Numbered from the stretch's first letter, positions 1 to 9,568 are shown. The stretch is 64,000 nt of DNA from Actinotalea solisilvae (GCF_016464425.1 NZ_JADDKQ010000007.1:186001-250000), one strand, 5' to 3'. The notes: a model not told the origin generated them from the letters alone. Made by a program: numbers and translations.

Positions 1-184
1 CGCCGTTGGGGCCGAGCAGGCCGACGACCTCGCCGCGGCCGACCTCGAGCGCGACGTCGGCGACGGCCTCGCGCCGGCCGTACCGCTTGCGCAGGCCCGA
101 GCACCAGATCGCGGGCGACGGGGGCAGGTCCGCGACGAGGCGCGCGGCGGCCTCCCGCGCGTCGCGGGCGGGCTCGGCGGCCAC
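1..184 (-). CDS. ABC transporter ATP-binding protein, N-terminal fragment
   Basis: Only the first 61 codons are present; the gene runs off the left edge. The GTG at 184-182 lies two bases after the stop of the preceding anti-sigma-like gene on the same strand, so the two are probably co-transcribed. The visible peptide has a run LRKRYGRREAVADVAL followed by GLLGPNG, the start of a Walker A P-loop. This is typical of the ATPase subunit of ABC exporters of the CcmA/DRA type. The roughly 35 residues before the LRKRYG motif are longer than the usual lead. The substrate cannot be judged from this piece. Confidence 0.75.
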   Translation of the reverse strand, partial: MAAEPARDAREAAARLVADLPPSPAIWCSGLRKRYGRREAVADVALEVGRGEVVGLLGPNG

Positions 185-186
185 GG

Positions 187-1203
187 TCAGCGCAGGCCCC
201 GGGCGACGGACAGGACCTCGTCGGCGCCGACGGCGCCCGCGACGACCGTGACCACCCCGTCCTCGACCCACACCACGGCCGCCATCGTGCGGTCGTGCGC
301 CTCGAGCACGGTCGCGGGGGCGCCGCCGACCTCGGCGGACGACGACGCGACGCGGTCGGCCGGCACGGGGATGGGGAGGGTGGAGCCGTCGCCGGCGAAC
401 GTGCGCAGCTGCGCCGCGACGTCGTCGGGCACCCCGGGCAGGGAGAGCAGGTAGTCGCGCGCCGTCGCGAAGGACACCCCGGACGACGTCGCCGACGGCG
501 CGACCGCGCGCGCCACGAGGAAGGACGGCACGCCCGCGTCGTGCGACCACGTCTGCACGACGCCCGGCCCGGCGACCAGGCGCACCTGGCTCCCGTCGAG
601 CCCGGGCGGCGGGGGCGGCAGGGCGACGCCCTGGTCGGCCGCGGCCTGCGCGGCGCGCTCGGCGGTGAAGGTGAAGGTCGCGGTGACCTCGCCGCCGACG
701 GCGACCGCCGGCTCGCCCTCGACCCCGCGGGGCAGGTCGGACACCTCGGGCGCGTCCAGCCCGGTCTCCGCCTCGGCCGCCGCGAGGTCCGCGACCTCGT
801 GGGGCTCGGCGTCGCCCGTGACCTCGATCTCGCCGTAGGCGCTGAGGTCGGGCAGGGCGACGAGGTCGTCCGGAGAGAACGCGATCGGCGCGACCTCCTC
901 GGTGCGGAAGACGGGCAGCCAGTCGTTGGCCGCGGCGGCGCCGGCCCCGGCGAGGACCGCACCGACGGCGACCGCGGCCACGACCGGCCGGCGCACGAGG
1001 GAGCGGAGCGCGCCGCCGCGGGTCGTGGGCGAGGAGGGACCGGGGGCCGCGCCGGACGCGGCGCCATCGGTGTGGCCCCCACTGAGGCTCGCGAGGCGGT
1101 CGAGGCACGCCGGGCATCCCGCGACGTGGTCGCGCTCGGCGAACCCCACGCCGCCGGGCGCGGTGAGCACTCGGCGCAGGACGCCGTCCTCGGGATGACG
1201 CAT
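187..1203 (-). CDS. Zinc-finger anti-sigma-factor-like membrane protein
   Basis: This is a 338-residue protein. Near residues 24-33 it carries the pattern H-x3-C-x2-C (HVAGCPAC), the zinc-binding signature of cytoplasmic anti-sigma domains. One membrane segment follows at about residues 72-92 (VVAAVAVGAVLAGAGAAAA), then a long extracytoplasmic region with no family I recognise. The ATG at 1203 is preceded by GGAGGTGG. Such proteins normally sit directly after an ECF sigma factor, but the upstream neighbour on this strand is an exporter gene and no sigma factor is in the window. The next gene downstream encodes an ABC ATPase. The role as sigma-factor regulator is inferred from the zinc motif and topology. 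Confidence 0.6.
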   Translation of the reverse strand: MRHPEDGVLRRVLTAPGGVGFAERDHVAGCPACLDRLASLSGGHTDGAASGAAPGPSSPTTRGGALRSLVRRPVVAAVAVGAVLAGAGAAAANDWLPVFRTEEVAPIAFSPDDLVALPDLSAYGEIEVTGDAEPHEVADLAAAEAETGLDAPEVSDLPRGVEGEPAVAVGGEVTATFTFTAERAAQAAADQGVALPPPPPGLDGSQVRLVAGPGVVQTWSHDAGVPSFLVARAVAPSATSSGVSFATARDYLLSLPGVPDDVAAQLRTFAGDGSTLPIPVPADRVASSSAEVGGAPATVLEAHDRTMAAVVWVEDGVVTVVAGAVGADEVLSVARGLR

Positions 1204-1303
1204 CGGTCCACCTCCACAGGCAGGGCCGGCCGAGCGGCCGGGGAAGCCCTGCGCTATCGAGTCTCGGCCCCTTCCTATCGAAAGTCAATAGGCGCGTCGG
1301 GGT

Positions 1304-2305
1304 TCACCCGGCCGCGCGGCGGATCGCGAGGCGGGGCCGGCGGGTCACCCACACCCCCACCAGGCACAGTGCCCCGCCCACGAACGCGAGCGGCGGCGGC
1401 ACCTCGTCGAGCAGCACCCAGCCGAGCACGACGGCGATCGGCGGCACGAGGTAGGTGGTCGAGCCGAGCCGGCCGGCGTCGCTGCGGGCGAGCGCGTAGG
1501 CCCACGTCGTGAACGCGATCGCCGTCGGGAACAGGCCGAGGTAGACGACGCCCGCGAGGGTGCTCGGCGGCGCCGCGCGCAGGTCCGCGACGAGCGCGGG
1601 CGCGAACGGCAGGCACGCGACCGCGCCCACCGTGCACGCGACCCACGTGACCTGGAGCGCCGACAGCCTTCCGAGCAGCGGCTTCTGGCGGATCACCGCC
1701 ACGGCGTACGCGACCGCGGCGAGGACGCACAGCACGACGCCCCACACGTCCGCACGCTCGCCGGTCGACGTCGCGACGCCGATGACGACGACGCCCGCGA
1801 AGCCGATCACGCTGCCCACGAGCAGGGGGCGGGGGAAGCCCTCGCCGAGGCTCAGCCCGGCGAGCACCGCGAGCAGCACGGGGCCGACGTTGACGAGCAT
1901 CGCGGCCGTGCCCGCGTCGACGCGCTGCTCCGCCGCGTTGAGCGCGATGTTGTAGACGCCGAACCACAGCAGCCCGACGGCGACGAGGCGCGGCCAGTGC
2001 TCGCGCGCGGGCCAGGGCGTGCGCTGGAGCAGCAGCGGCAGGCCGAGGGCGAGACTCCCCACGGCGAGGCGGCCGAGCGTGAGCGCGCCGGGCCCGACGT
2101 CGGCGCCGACGTCCCGGATCGCGACGAACGCGGACGCCCAGAGCAGGACCGTGACGCCGATCGCGAGGAGCGGCAGCGTGCGGTGGCGCGACGTGGGCGG
2201 CGTCGTGGCAGGCGCCGCAGCCGCCGTCGGGCCGGGGCCGGCCACCGGGCCGGGGACGGCGTCGGTCGGCAGGGGGGCGGGGTCGGGGGTGCGGGTCGCG
2301 CTCAC
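1304..2305 (-). CDS. EamA/DMT-family transporter
   Basis: A 333-residue integral membrane protein with about ten hydrophobic segments arranged as two EamA repeats; motifs such as LLWASAFVAIRDVG at the first helix and the GWVLLDE block before the last helix are typical. The family (drug/metabolite transporters, RhaT/YdcZ type) exports or imports small metabolites across the cytoplasmic membrane; the substrate is not predictable. The first 40 residues are a proline/alanine-rich tail of low complexity, so the true start could lie downstream near THRTLPLL-type sequence around residue 40. It is divergent from the gluconokinase gene. Confidence 0.85.
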   Translation of the reverse strand: MSATRTPDPAPLPTDAVPGPVAGPGPTAAAAPATTPPTSRHRTLPLLAIGVTVLLWASAFVAIRDVGADVGPGALTLGRLAVGSLALGLPLLLQRTPWPAREHWPRLVAVGLLWFGVYNIALNAAEQRVDAGTAAMLVNVGPVLLAVLAGLSLGEGFPRPLLVGSVIGFAGVVVIGVATSTGERADVWGVVLCVLAAVAYAVAVIRQKPLLGRLSALQVTWVACTVGAVACLPFAPALVADLRAAPPSTLAGVVYLGLFPTAIAFTTWAYALARSDAGRLGSTTYLVPPIAVVLGWVLLDEVPPPLAFVGGALCLVGVWVTRRPRLAIRRAAG

Positions 2306-2452
2306 CCCCCGACGCTAGGGGCGCGGCGGGCCCCGTGGCTCGCGGGATCCTGCCAACGTGGTGCGAGGTCCTGCCACGCGCCGGCGTCGGCCCCGCGGCG
2401 GACGCCCTGGACGCCGGTGGACGACGGCGCGGGGCTCGGCCACAGTGGGCGC

Positions 2453-3013
2453 GTGACGGACGCAGCGCAGGGCGGGACCGACGCGGGCGAGCGCGTGCAG
2501 CACCTCGTGATCATGGGCGTCGCCGGCTCCGGCAAGACGACGCTCGCGACCCTCCTCGAGCGGCGTCTAGGCTGGCCCTACGCCGAGGCGGACGAGTTCC
2601 ACCCGCAGGCCAACATCGACAAGATGTCGGCGGGCACCCCGCTCGACGACGACGACCGCGGCCCGTGGCTCGGGGCGATCCGCGACTGGCTCACCGCGCA
2701 GACGCGCGCCGGCCGCAGCTCGCTCGTCACGTGCTCGGCGCTCAAGGCGAGCTACCGCGACGTGCTGCGCGCGGCGGAGGGCGACGTGCACTTCGTCCAC
2801 CTCACGGCGCCACCCGAGCTCATCGAGGAGCGCATGACCCGCCGCACCGGCCACTTCATGCCGCCGACGCTGCTCCCGTCGCAGCTCCGGACCCTCCAGC
2901 CCCTGGGTGACGGCGAGGACGGCGTGACGATCGTCGTCGACGTCCCGCCCGAGGAGGTCGCCGACCGCACCGTCGCGGCGTTCGGTCTGCGCCCGGCACG
3001 CCCGCAGGGCTGA
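2453..3013 (+). CDS. gntK: Gluconokinase, GntK type
   Basis: A 186-residue kinase that phosphorylates gluconate to 6-phosphogluconate for entry into the pentose phosphate pathway. The P-loop GVAGSGKTT follows VIM near residue 20, and the family blocks ADEFHP, NIDKMSAGTPLDDDDRGPWL and CSALKASYRD are all present. The length is close to the usual 165-185 residues. I chose the GTG at 2453; an in-frame ATG at 2514 directly before the P-loop would be a shorter alternative but leaves no beta strand before Walker A. The upstream region carries two copies of TCCTGCCA 21 bp apart. No gluconate permease is adjacent. Confidence 0.9.
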   Translation: MTDAAQGGTDAGERVQHLVIMGVAGSGKTTLATLLERRLGWPYAEADEFHPQANIDKMSAGTPLDDDDRGPWLGAIRDWLTAQTRAGRSSLVTCSALKASYRDVLRAAEGDVHFVHLTAPPELIEERMTRRTGHFMPPTLLPSQLRTLQPLGDGEDGVTIVVDVPPEEVADRTVAAFGLRPARPQG

Positions 3014-3038
3014 CCCTCCCGGGGCGCCCGCCCGCAGG

Positions 3039-4181
3039 TCAGGACGGCGGGTAGCGCGTGAGCCAGGCCTTGGCGGCCTCGCCGTCCGACCCGGCGAGCG
3101 GGGCGCCGCCGACCTGCGTGACGAGGTCGCTCGCGAGCTGGTCGGCCACGTGCCCGACGTCGAGCCGCGCGACGGCGTCCGCGGGCAGGCCCTCGAGGCC
3201 GTGCGCGGCGCCCAGCAGCGCCATCGTCACGGCGGCCCCCGCGGCGGCGGCGGCGGGCTGCGGGTCGTCGATGACGGCCTGGAGCGCGTCGGCGACCTGG
3301 TCGCGCTCGGGGTGCTCGAGCGCGCCGCGCAGCCCGTCGGTGAGCGCGCGCAGCGCCGACCGCGGGCCGGACGGCACGCCGTGGCTGATGTCCTCCGCCG
3401 TGCGCGCGTGCGGCGGCAGCTGGTCCGCGACCGCTCGCAGCGCGACGCGCGCCCGGACGACGTCGTCGGCGTGCGGGACGCCCTGGTAGACGAGCGAGAG
3501 GTCGGCGGGCTCGGCGACGGTCTGGATGCGGCCGGTGAGCAGCGTGTGCGCGAGGGTGCGCGTGAGCGCGACCGCGAGCACCTGGCCGACGAGGCCGTGG
3601 GAGTAGGCCGCGACGTCGCGCGCGGTCTCGGCGACCCGCAGCCCGACCGACGGCGTGCCCGGCTCGGCGTCCGGCCCGGGCGGGGCCATCGCGACCGCGA
3701 GGAGCGCGACGGGCAGCGTCCGCGCGAGGACGAGGTCCCCGATGCTGTCGGAGGTGTCGTACCCCGGCCGCGGGTCCAGCGCGGCGCCGAGCGAGAGCGC
3801 CGCCTCGATGGCCGGGGCGGAGCCGCGTCCACCGCGGAGCAGGCTGAGCTCGGAGAGCCAGCCGTCGGGCCACTGGCCCGGCTCGGCCGCCTCGCGGTAG
3901 GCCACGACGCCCGGCAGGTCGTCCCGGCGGGCGCGGTGCGCGAGCCGTGCGGTCGCGTGCCAGAGCGCCTCGGGCACGCCGCCCGGCAGGCCGGTGAGCT
4001 GCTGGCGCACGAGCGCGCGCACCACGCCCTCGGTGCTCGCGAGGAAGAGCATGCTCGGGGTCCCCGCGACGAGGGTCGCGCGGTGCGGCTCCGGCGCACG
4101 GCCGATGGCGTCGCCGAGGCAGTAGCCGACGACGAGCCCGCGCACGCGGCTGCGGACGTCCGGCCAGTCGAGCTCCCCCAT
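3039..4181 (-). CDS. ADP-ribosylglycohydrolase-family protein, metal sites degenerate
   Basis: The N-terminus (RGLVVGYCLGDAIGRAPEP, about residues 13-31) is the hallmark first helix of the DraG/ARH family, and the C-terminal AVTMALLGAAHGLEGLP resembles the last core helices. Enzymes of this family remove ADP-ribose from proteins using two Mg2+ ions held by a T/S-D-D-T motif after the first helix and a D-T-D-T/N motif near the C-terminus. Here those positions read ASTEGVVRAL and AAAAAGAAVT, so the aspartates are absent. The fold assignment is reasonably safe, but catalytic activity is doubtful. It is 380 residues long and convergent with gntK. The start ATG at 4181 has a GGGAGG-like ribosome site. 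Confidence 0.7.
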   Translation of the reverse strand: MGELDWPDVRSRVRGLVVGYCLGDAIGRAPEPHRATLVAGTPSMLFLASTEGVVRALVRQQLTGLPGGVPEALWHATARLAHRARRDDLPGVVAYREAAEPGQWPDGWLSELSLLRGGRGSAPAIEAALSLGAALDPRPGYDTSDSIGDLVLARTLPVALLAVAMAPPGPDAEPGTPSVGLRVAETARDVAAYSHGLVGQVLAVALTRTLAHTLLTGRIQTVAEPADLSLVYQGVPHADDVVRARVALRAVADQLPPHARTAEDISHGVPSGPRSALRALTDGLRGALEHPERDQVADALQAVIDDPQPAAAAAGAAVTMALLGAAHGLEGLPADAVARLDVGHVADQLASDLVTQVGGAPLAGSDGEAAKAWLTRYPPS

Positions 4182-4230
4182 GGCACCTCCCTCCCCGAAC
4201 CTAGCGGAGCGGGGCGCTCCGTCGGCACAA

Positions 4231-4244
4231 GGGACCTAGGTCCT
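4231..4244. promoter_or_regulatory. Perfect palindrome GGACCTAGGTCC, possible operator
   Basis: A 12-bp perfect palindrome at 4232-4243, extended as GGGAC-CTAG-GTCCT, lies about 50 bp upstream of the ADP-ribosylglycohydrolase-like gene and 55 bp upstream of the iron box. The half-site arrangement GGGAC-n4-GTCC resembles the core of DosR/DevR-type boxes described in actinobacteria, but the last base differs. The function is inferred from symmetry and position only. Confidence 0.3.
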
Positions 4245-4296
4245 GGGGCCGTGCCCGGTCCCACCTTCCGGGGTGGACCGGCTTTGCGCGTCGGAC

Positions 4297-4315
4297 TTAG
4301 GTATGGCTAACCTCA
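4297..4315 (+). promoter_or_regulatory. IdeR/DtxR-type iron box and overlapping promoter
   Basis: TTAGGTATGGCTAACCTCA matches 16 of 19 bases of the published IdeR/DtxR consensus TTAGGTTAGGCTAACCTAA. It is immediately followed by an iron-siderophore ABC operon. A plausible -35 (TTGCGC, 4284-4289) and -10 (TAACCT, 4308-4313, spacing 18) are interleaved with the box, so a bound repressor would block polymerase. The predicted transcription start then falls at or next to the GTG at 4321, giving a leaderless mRNA. An ATG at 4303 lies inside the box and is therefore unlikely to be the translation start. Confidence 0.75.
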
Positions 4316-4320
4316 CGCTC

Positions 4321-5208
<888 letters not shown>

Positions 5209-5277
5209 GGCCTCGACCACCACCCGCAGTCCCCACCCACCCGCGGCCCCTTCCCACCCACCCACCGAGAGACACCC

Positions 5278-6264
5278 ATGCGCACACCTCGCTTCGCCCT
5301 GCCCGCAGCCGCCCTGCTCGTCGCCTCGCTCGCGGCGTGCGGGACCACCGAGGCGCCCGAGACCGACACCGCGGAGGCGACGTCCGCGGCGTCGGATGCG
5401 GGCCCCGTGACCGTCACCGACGACCGCGGCGAGGTCACGCTCGACGCGCCCGCCGAGCGCGTCGTCTCCCTCGAGTGGGGCCTCACGGAGAACCTGCTGA
5501 GCCTGGGCGTCGAGCCGATCGGGCAGGCCGACGTCGCGGGCTACAACACGTGGGCGACGGTCGAGCCGCTCGACCCGTCCGTGGCCGACGTCGGCTTCCG
5601 CGGCGAGCCGAGCCTCGATGCCATCGCGGCGCTCGAGCCCGACCTCGTCGTCACGACGACGGACCTGCCCGAGAACGTCATCGAGCAGCTCGCCGAGTCC
5701 TACCCCGTCGTCGCGCTGCGGGGGTCCGACGCGTCCGACCCGCTCGCGCACATGCGCCGCACGGTCGAGGTGCTCGGCGCCGCGACCGGCCACGACGACG
5801 AGGCCGCGCAGCTGCTCGCCGACTTCGACGCGACGCTCGAGGAGGGCGCCGCGGCGCTCGCCGAGGCGGGCCTCGAGGGTGCGTCCTTCACGATGGCGGA
5901 CGGCTGGGACGACAACGGCGTCGTGTCGATCCGCATGTACACGCCCGGCTCCTACCTCGGTGGGATCGCGGCCGAGCTCGGGCTCGAGAACGCCTGGACG
6001 GGTGAGGGCGACCCCGACTACGGCCTCGCGTCGACCGACGTCGAGGGCCTCACCAGCCTGGGCGACGTGCACTTCCTCTACGCGGCGAACGACTCCGAGG
6101 CCGACCCGTTCGCCGAGGGCCTCGCGGGCAACGCCATCTGGCAGCAGCTGCCGTTCGTCACCGCCGGCACGGTGCACCGCATCCCCGACGGCATCTGGAT
6201 GTTCGGCGGCCCGGCCTCGGGCGAGGCCTTCGTCGACGCCGCGGTCGCCGCGCTGACGGAGTGA
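5278..6264 (+). CDS. Iron-siderophore ABC transporter, substrate-binding lipoprotein
   Basis: A 328-residue protein with a lipoprotein signal peptide ending in the lipobox LAAC (Cys at about residue 21), an acidic/alanine linker, and a TroA/FecB-like fold marked by VTVTDDRGEVTLDAPAERVV at its start and DAIAALEPDLVVTT at the first lobe. It should capture a ferric siderophore on the outer face of the membrane and hand it to the permease encoded next. Its stop overlaps the permease start (GTGA, 6261-6264), indicating translational coupling. The exact ligand cannot be read from sequence. Confidence 0.9.
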   Translation: MRTPRFALPAAALLVASLAACGTTEAPETDTAEATSAASDAGPVTVTDDRGEVTLDAPAERVVSLEWGLTENLLSLGVEPIGQADVAGYNTWATVEPLDPSVADVGFRGEPSLDAIAALEPDLVVTTTDLPENVIEQLAESYPVVALRGSDASDPLAHMRRTVEVLGAATGHDDEAAQLLADFDATLEEGAAALAEAGLEGASFTMADGWDDNGVVSIRMYTPGSYLGGIAAELGLENAWTGEGDPDYGLASTDVEGLTSLGDVHFLYAANDSEADPFAEGLAGNAIWQQLPFVTAGTVHRIPDGIWMFGGPASGEAFVDAAVAALTE

Positions 6265-8393
6265 GCGTGGCCGTCCTGGAGCGCGGTGCCCACGGTGCCC
6301 TCGGTGCCCGCGGGGAGGCGCCGGCCGCCGACGCCGCCCCGGTGCGCCGCCTCCAGGTCGGTGCGGTCCTCCTGGTCGCGCTCGCCGTCGTCGTCGTGCT
6401 GGGGGTCGTCGACCTCACGCTCGGCACGTCCGACGTCGGCGCGGGCGACCTGCTGCGGCTGCTGACCGGTGGCGCCTCGGGCGCCGACCAGCAGGCGCTC
6501 GCCGTGCTCGTCGCGTCGCGGCTGCCGCGCGTCGTGACCGGGCTGGTCGTCGGGCTCGCGCTCGGCGTCGCGGGCGGCGTGCTGCAGTCCGTCGCGCGCA
6601 ACCCGCTCGCCTCGCCCGACACGTTGGCCGTGAACGCGGGCGGCCACCTCGCGGTGGTCGCCGCGGCCGCGGCCGGGGTGAGCCTCCCGCTCGCCGTCAA
6701 CGGCCTGCTCGCGTTCGTGGGCGGGCTCGCGGCCGCGGGGCTCGTCCTCGCGATCTCGCGCGGCGGGGCGACCGGCCCCACCCGCCTCGTGCTCGCGGGC
6801 TCGGCGACGATGCTCGCGCTCAGCTCGGTGACGATGCTGCTCCTGCTCCTGTTCGCGCAGGAGACGGCGGGCCTGTTCGCGTGGGGCTCGGGCTCGATCG
6901 TGCAGTCCGACGGGCGCACCGTCACGCAGGTCGCCCCGGTCGTCGCGCTCGGCGTCGTGGCGGCGCTCGTGCTCGGGCGCCGGCTCGACCTCCTGGGCCT
7001 CGGCGACGACGCCGCGACCGTGCTCGGGCTCGACGTGCGCCGCACGCGCGTCGTCGCGGTCCTCGTCGCGGTCCTGCTCTCGGCGGCCGCCGTCACGGTG
7101 GCGGGGCCCGTGGGCTTCGTCGGCCTGTGCGCGCCGGTCGTCGCGCGGCTCCTCGCGCGGGTCGTGCCCGGCCTGCACCGGCACCGCGTGCTGCTCCTCC
7201 TCGCGGGCCTCGTCGGCTGCGCCGTCGTGCTCGGCGCGGACATCCTGCTGCGCCTGCTCATCCCCGGCACCGCGGGCGTCGCGGTGCCCACCGGCGTCGT
7301 CACGACGCTCTTCGGCGCGGTTGTGCTCGTGTGGCTCGCGCGCCGCCTGCGCGACGACGCCCGCCCGACGACGGCGTCCGCGGGCACCGGAGCGCCGCGC
7401 TCGCGCCGCCGCGTGGTCGCCACCACGGCGGTGCTCGCGGCGCTCGTCGTCGGGGCGCTGGTCGCGGGCCTGCTGCTCGGGGACCGCCTGCTGCTCACGG
7501 GCGACGTCGTCAACTGGCTGCGCGGCGTCTCCGGCCAGGGCGTGACGTTCGTGCTCGACCAGCGCGTGCCGCGCGTCGTGGCTGCGCTCGTCGCCGGCAC
7601 CGCGCTCGGCCTGTCCGGTGCGGTGGTCCAGGCCGTGTGCCGCAACCCGCTCGCCGAGCCGCACCTCCTCGGCATCACGGGCGGCGCGGGCGTGGGCGCC
7701 GTGCTCACGCTCGTGCTGGTGCCGGGCGCGAGCCTGTGGGCGGTCACGGGTTCGGCCTCGGTGTCGGCGCTCGCGGCGTTCGCGCTGGTCTACGCCCTCG
7801 CGTACCGGCGGGGGCTGAGCTCCGACCGGCTCGTGCTCGTCGGGATCGGCGTCGCCGCGGTGACGACCGCGCTCCTCACCCTGATCGTGGTGGTGACGAG
7901 CCCGTGGAACACGGTCATGGCGCTCACGTGGCTCTCGGGGTCGACGTACGGCCGCTCGCTCGAGCAGAGCTACCCCGTGATCGCGGCACTCGTCGTCGTG
8001 GTGCCGGTGCTCGTCGCCGCGCGGCGCGAGCTCGACCTCGTCGCGCTCGACGACGACACCCCGCGCGTGCTCGGGGTCGGCCTCGGCCGGACCCGGCTCG
8101 TGCTGCTCGCGTGTGCGGCGCTGCTCGCGGCCGCGGCCGTGTCCGCGGTCGGGGTGGTCGGGTTCGTCGGTCTCGTCGCGCCGCACCTCGCGCGCGGGCT
8201 CGTCGGGTCGGCGCACCGCCGGATGGTGCCGGCCGCAGCGCTGCTCGGCGTGCTGCTCGTCAGCGTCGCCGACACGCTCGGCCGCACGATCATCGCGCCC
8301 GGCCAGATCCCGGCCGGGCTGGTCACCGCGATGATCGGCGCGCCGTACCTCGTGTGGCTCCTGTGGCGGACTCGGCGGTCGGTCGGCCTCTGA
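6261..8393 (+). CDS. Iron-siderophore ABC transporter, fused double FecCD permease (FhuB-like)
   Basis: A 710-residue membrane protein made of two FecCD permease units, roughly residues 25-345 and 380-705. Both halves show the family block R-x-PRVV followed by LxGxxxQxxxRNPLAxPxxLG (first at RLPRVVTGLVVG / QSVARNPLASPD, second at RVPRVVAALVAG / QAVCRNPLAEPH) and a late VGFVGL(C/V)AP motif that contacts the ATPase. One chain thus replaces the usual FecC-FecD pair, as in FhuB. The GTG at 6261 overlaps the preceding stop; a second GTG at 6267 is possible. A 47-bp piece of the 3' part (8213-8259) reappears with three mismatches at 9653-9699. Confidence 0.92.
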   Translation: MSVAVLERGAHGALGARGEAPAADAAPVRRLQVGAVLLVALAVVVVLGVVDLTLGTSDVGAGDLLRLLTGGASGADQQALAVLVASRLPRVVTGLVVGLALGVAGGVLQSVARNPLASPDTLAVNAGGHLAVVAAAAAGVSLPLAVNGLLAFVGGLAAAGLVLAISRGGATGPTRLVLAGSATMLALSSVTMLLLLLFAQETAGLFAWGSGSIVQSDGRTVTQVAPVVALGVVAALVLGRRLDLLGLGDDAATVLGLDVRRTRVVAVLVAVLLSAAAVTVAGPVGFVGLCAPVVARLLARVVPGLHRHRVLLLLAGLVGCAVVLGADILLRLLIPGTAGVAVPTGVVTTLFGAVVLVWLARRLRDDARPTTASAGTGAPRSRRRVVATTAVLAALVVGALVAGLLLGDRLLLTGDVVNWLRGVSGQGVTFVLDQRVPRVVAALVAGTALGLSGAVVQAVCRNPLAEPHLLGITGGAGVGAVLTLVLVPGASLWAVTGSASVSALAAFALVYALAYRRGLSSDRLVLVGIGVAAVTTALLTLIVVVTSPWNTVMALTWLSGSTYGRSLEQSYPVIAALVVVVPVLVAARRELDLVALDDDTPRVLGVGLGRTRLVLLACAALLAAAAVSAVGVVGFVGLVAPHLARGLVGSAHRRMVPAAALLGVLLVSVADTLGRTIIAPGQIPAGLVTAMIGAPYLVWLLWRTRRSVGL

Positions 8394-8443
8394 CGCCCGG
8401 CCGGCCGGTGTCTCGCCGCGCGGGCTGGGCCTAGCCTCCTGCC

Positions 8444-9568
8444 ATGGGCTCCGAGGCGACGCCGCGACGCCGCAGCCATCGCCGGGGCGTCCTGCTGACG
8501 GCAGGCCTCGCGGCGCTCGGCGCGCTCGCCACAGGGTGCACGCCCGACGCCGGCATGGACGAGCCCGACCACCCGCTCGGGCTCGTCCCGTGCGGCGACG
8601 CTCCCTACGTCGCCGTCTTCGCCGGCCAGACCGAGCGGCACCTCGCTCACGAGCTGCCCGGGTCGACGCCGTCGAGCGACGTCTACGGTCTGCGCGCCGA
8701 CGGCACCGTCGAGCAGGTGACGGACGACTACGGCACGTACGAGGCGGTGCTCTCTCCGGACGCGTCGACGATCTACGCCGCCGGCCGGCCCGTGCCTCAC
8801 GGCGAGACCGAGCAGCTCGTTGCGATCGACGTCAGCACCGGCGCGCGCGAGCTGCTCGCGGAGGGCGCCGCCTTCGCGGCCCCGGCCGCCGTGGGCGAGC
8901 TGCCCGGCCTGGCGCTGATCGCGTGGACGGGGCGGACGGCGGACGGAGCCGCCGACCCCGTCCCCGCACGGCTCGACCCCGAGGGGTCGCGCGGCCTCGA
9001 GCCTCTGACGTCGCCGTGGAGCACGCCAGGCGGCTGGTACGACGCCGCGTGGTCCCCGAGCGGGCGACTGCTCGCCTACCTCACGGGGTCCCCGCCCCTC
9101 ACGCCGGAGGTGGACCAGGTCGCGGAGGTCGTCGTGCTCGACGTCCAGAGCGGTGCTGTCGAGGTCGTCGCCTCGTGGCGCGGCGGCCCCAGCCCGCAGT
9201 ACCTGGACTGGTCGCCGGACGAGAGCCGCCTCGTGACCACGGTGACGACTCCGCTCGCGCCCGGCCGCTTCGCGCGCGACGTGGTCGAGGTCGACCTCGC
9301 GACCGGAGAGCGCGCGACACTGCGCGAGGACAACGGCGAGCGCCACGTCTACGCCTCGCGCGACGGCGCGGCGCTGCTCACGCTGCGACAGCCGCAGGAG
9401 GACGCCACCGACGCCGTGCTCGTCCGCCTGCTCGCGCGCGCGGACGACGGGACCGCCGTCACGGTCAGGGAGCTCCCGCTCGCTCTCGGAGAGGGCGTCG
9501 ACGAGGGTGCCGACGAGCGCGTCGTGGGCGCTCTCGATCTCGCGGTCGCCGACTGCGCCCTGCCCTGA
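8444..9568 (+). CDS. TolB/PD40-like beta-propeller lipoprotein
   Basis: A 374-residue exported protein. A twin-arginine-like start (RRRSHRRGVLLTAGLAALGAL) runs into the lipobox ATGC, so it is probably anchored outside the membrane. The body contains propeller-strand repeats of the WD40-like/PD40 type, for example VLSPDASTIYAAG, AAWSPSGRLLAYL and LDWSPDESRLVTTV. Such propellers serve as binding platforms; no catalytic residues are visible. It stands alone, 50 bp after the iron operon and on the same strand, but no shared function is evident. Start ATG at 8444. Confidence 0.7.
   Translation: MGSEATPRRRSHRRGVLLTAGLAALGALATGCTPDAGMDEPDHPLGLVPCGDAPYVAVFAGQTERHLAHELPGSTPSSDVYGLRADGTVEQVTDDYGTYEAVLSPDASTIYAAGRPVPHGETEQLVAIDVSTGARELLAEGAAFAAPAAVGELPGLALIAWTGRTADGAADPVPARLDPEGSRGLEPLTSPWSTPGGWYDAAWSPSGRLLAYLTGSPPLTPEVDQVAEVVVLDVQSGAVEVVASWRGGPSPQYLDWSPDESRLVTTVTTPLAPGRFARDVVEVDLATGERATLREDNGERHVYASRDGAALLTLRQPQEDATDAVLVRLLARADDGTAVTVRELPLALGEGVDEGADERVVGALDLAVADCALP

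Noticed and set aside
1275..1303. Short inverted repeat CCTAT-n9-ATAGG downstream of the EamA gene
   Set aside because: Five-base arms are too short to support a terminator call.
4303..4320. ATG 4303 as start of the iron ABC ATPase
   Set aside because: It is embedded in the IdeR-like operator and upstream of the predicted transcription start; the GTG at 4321 fits better.
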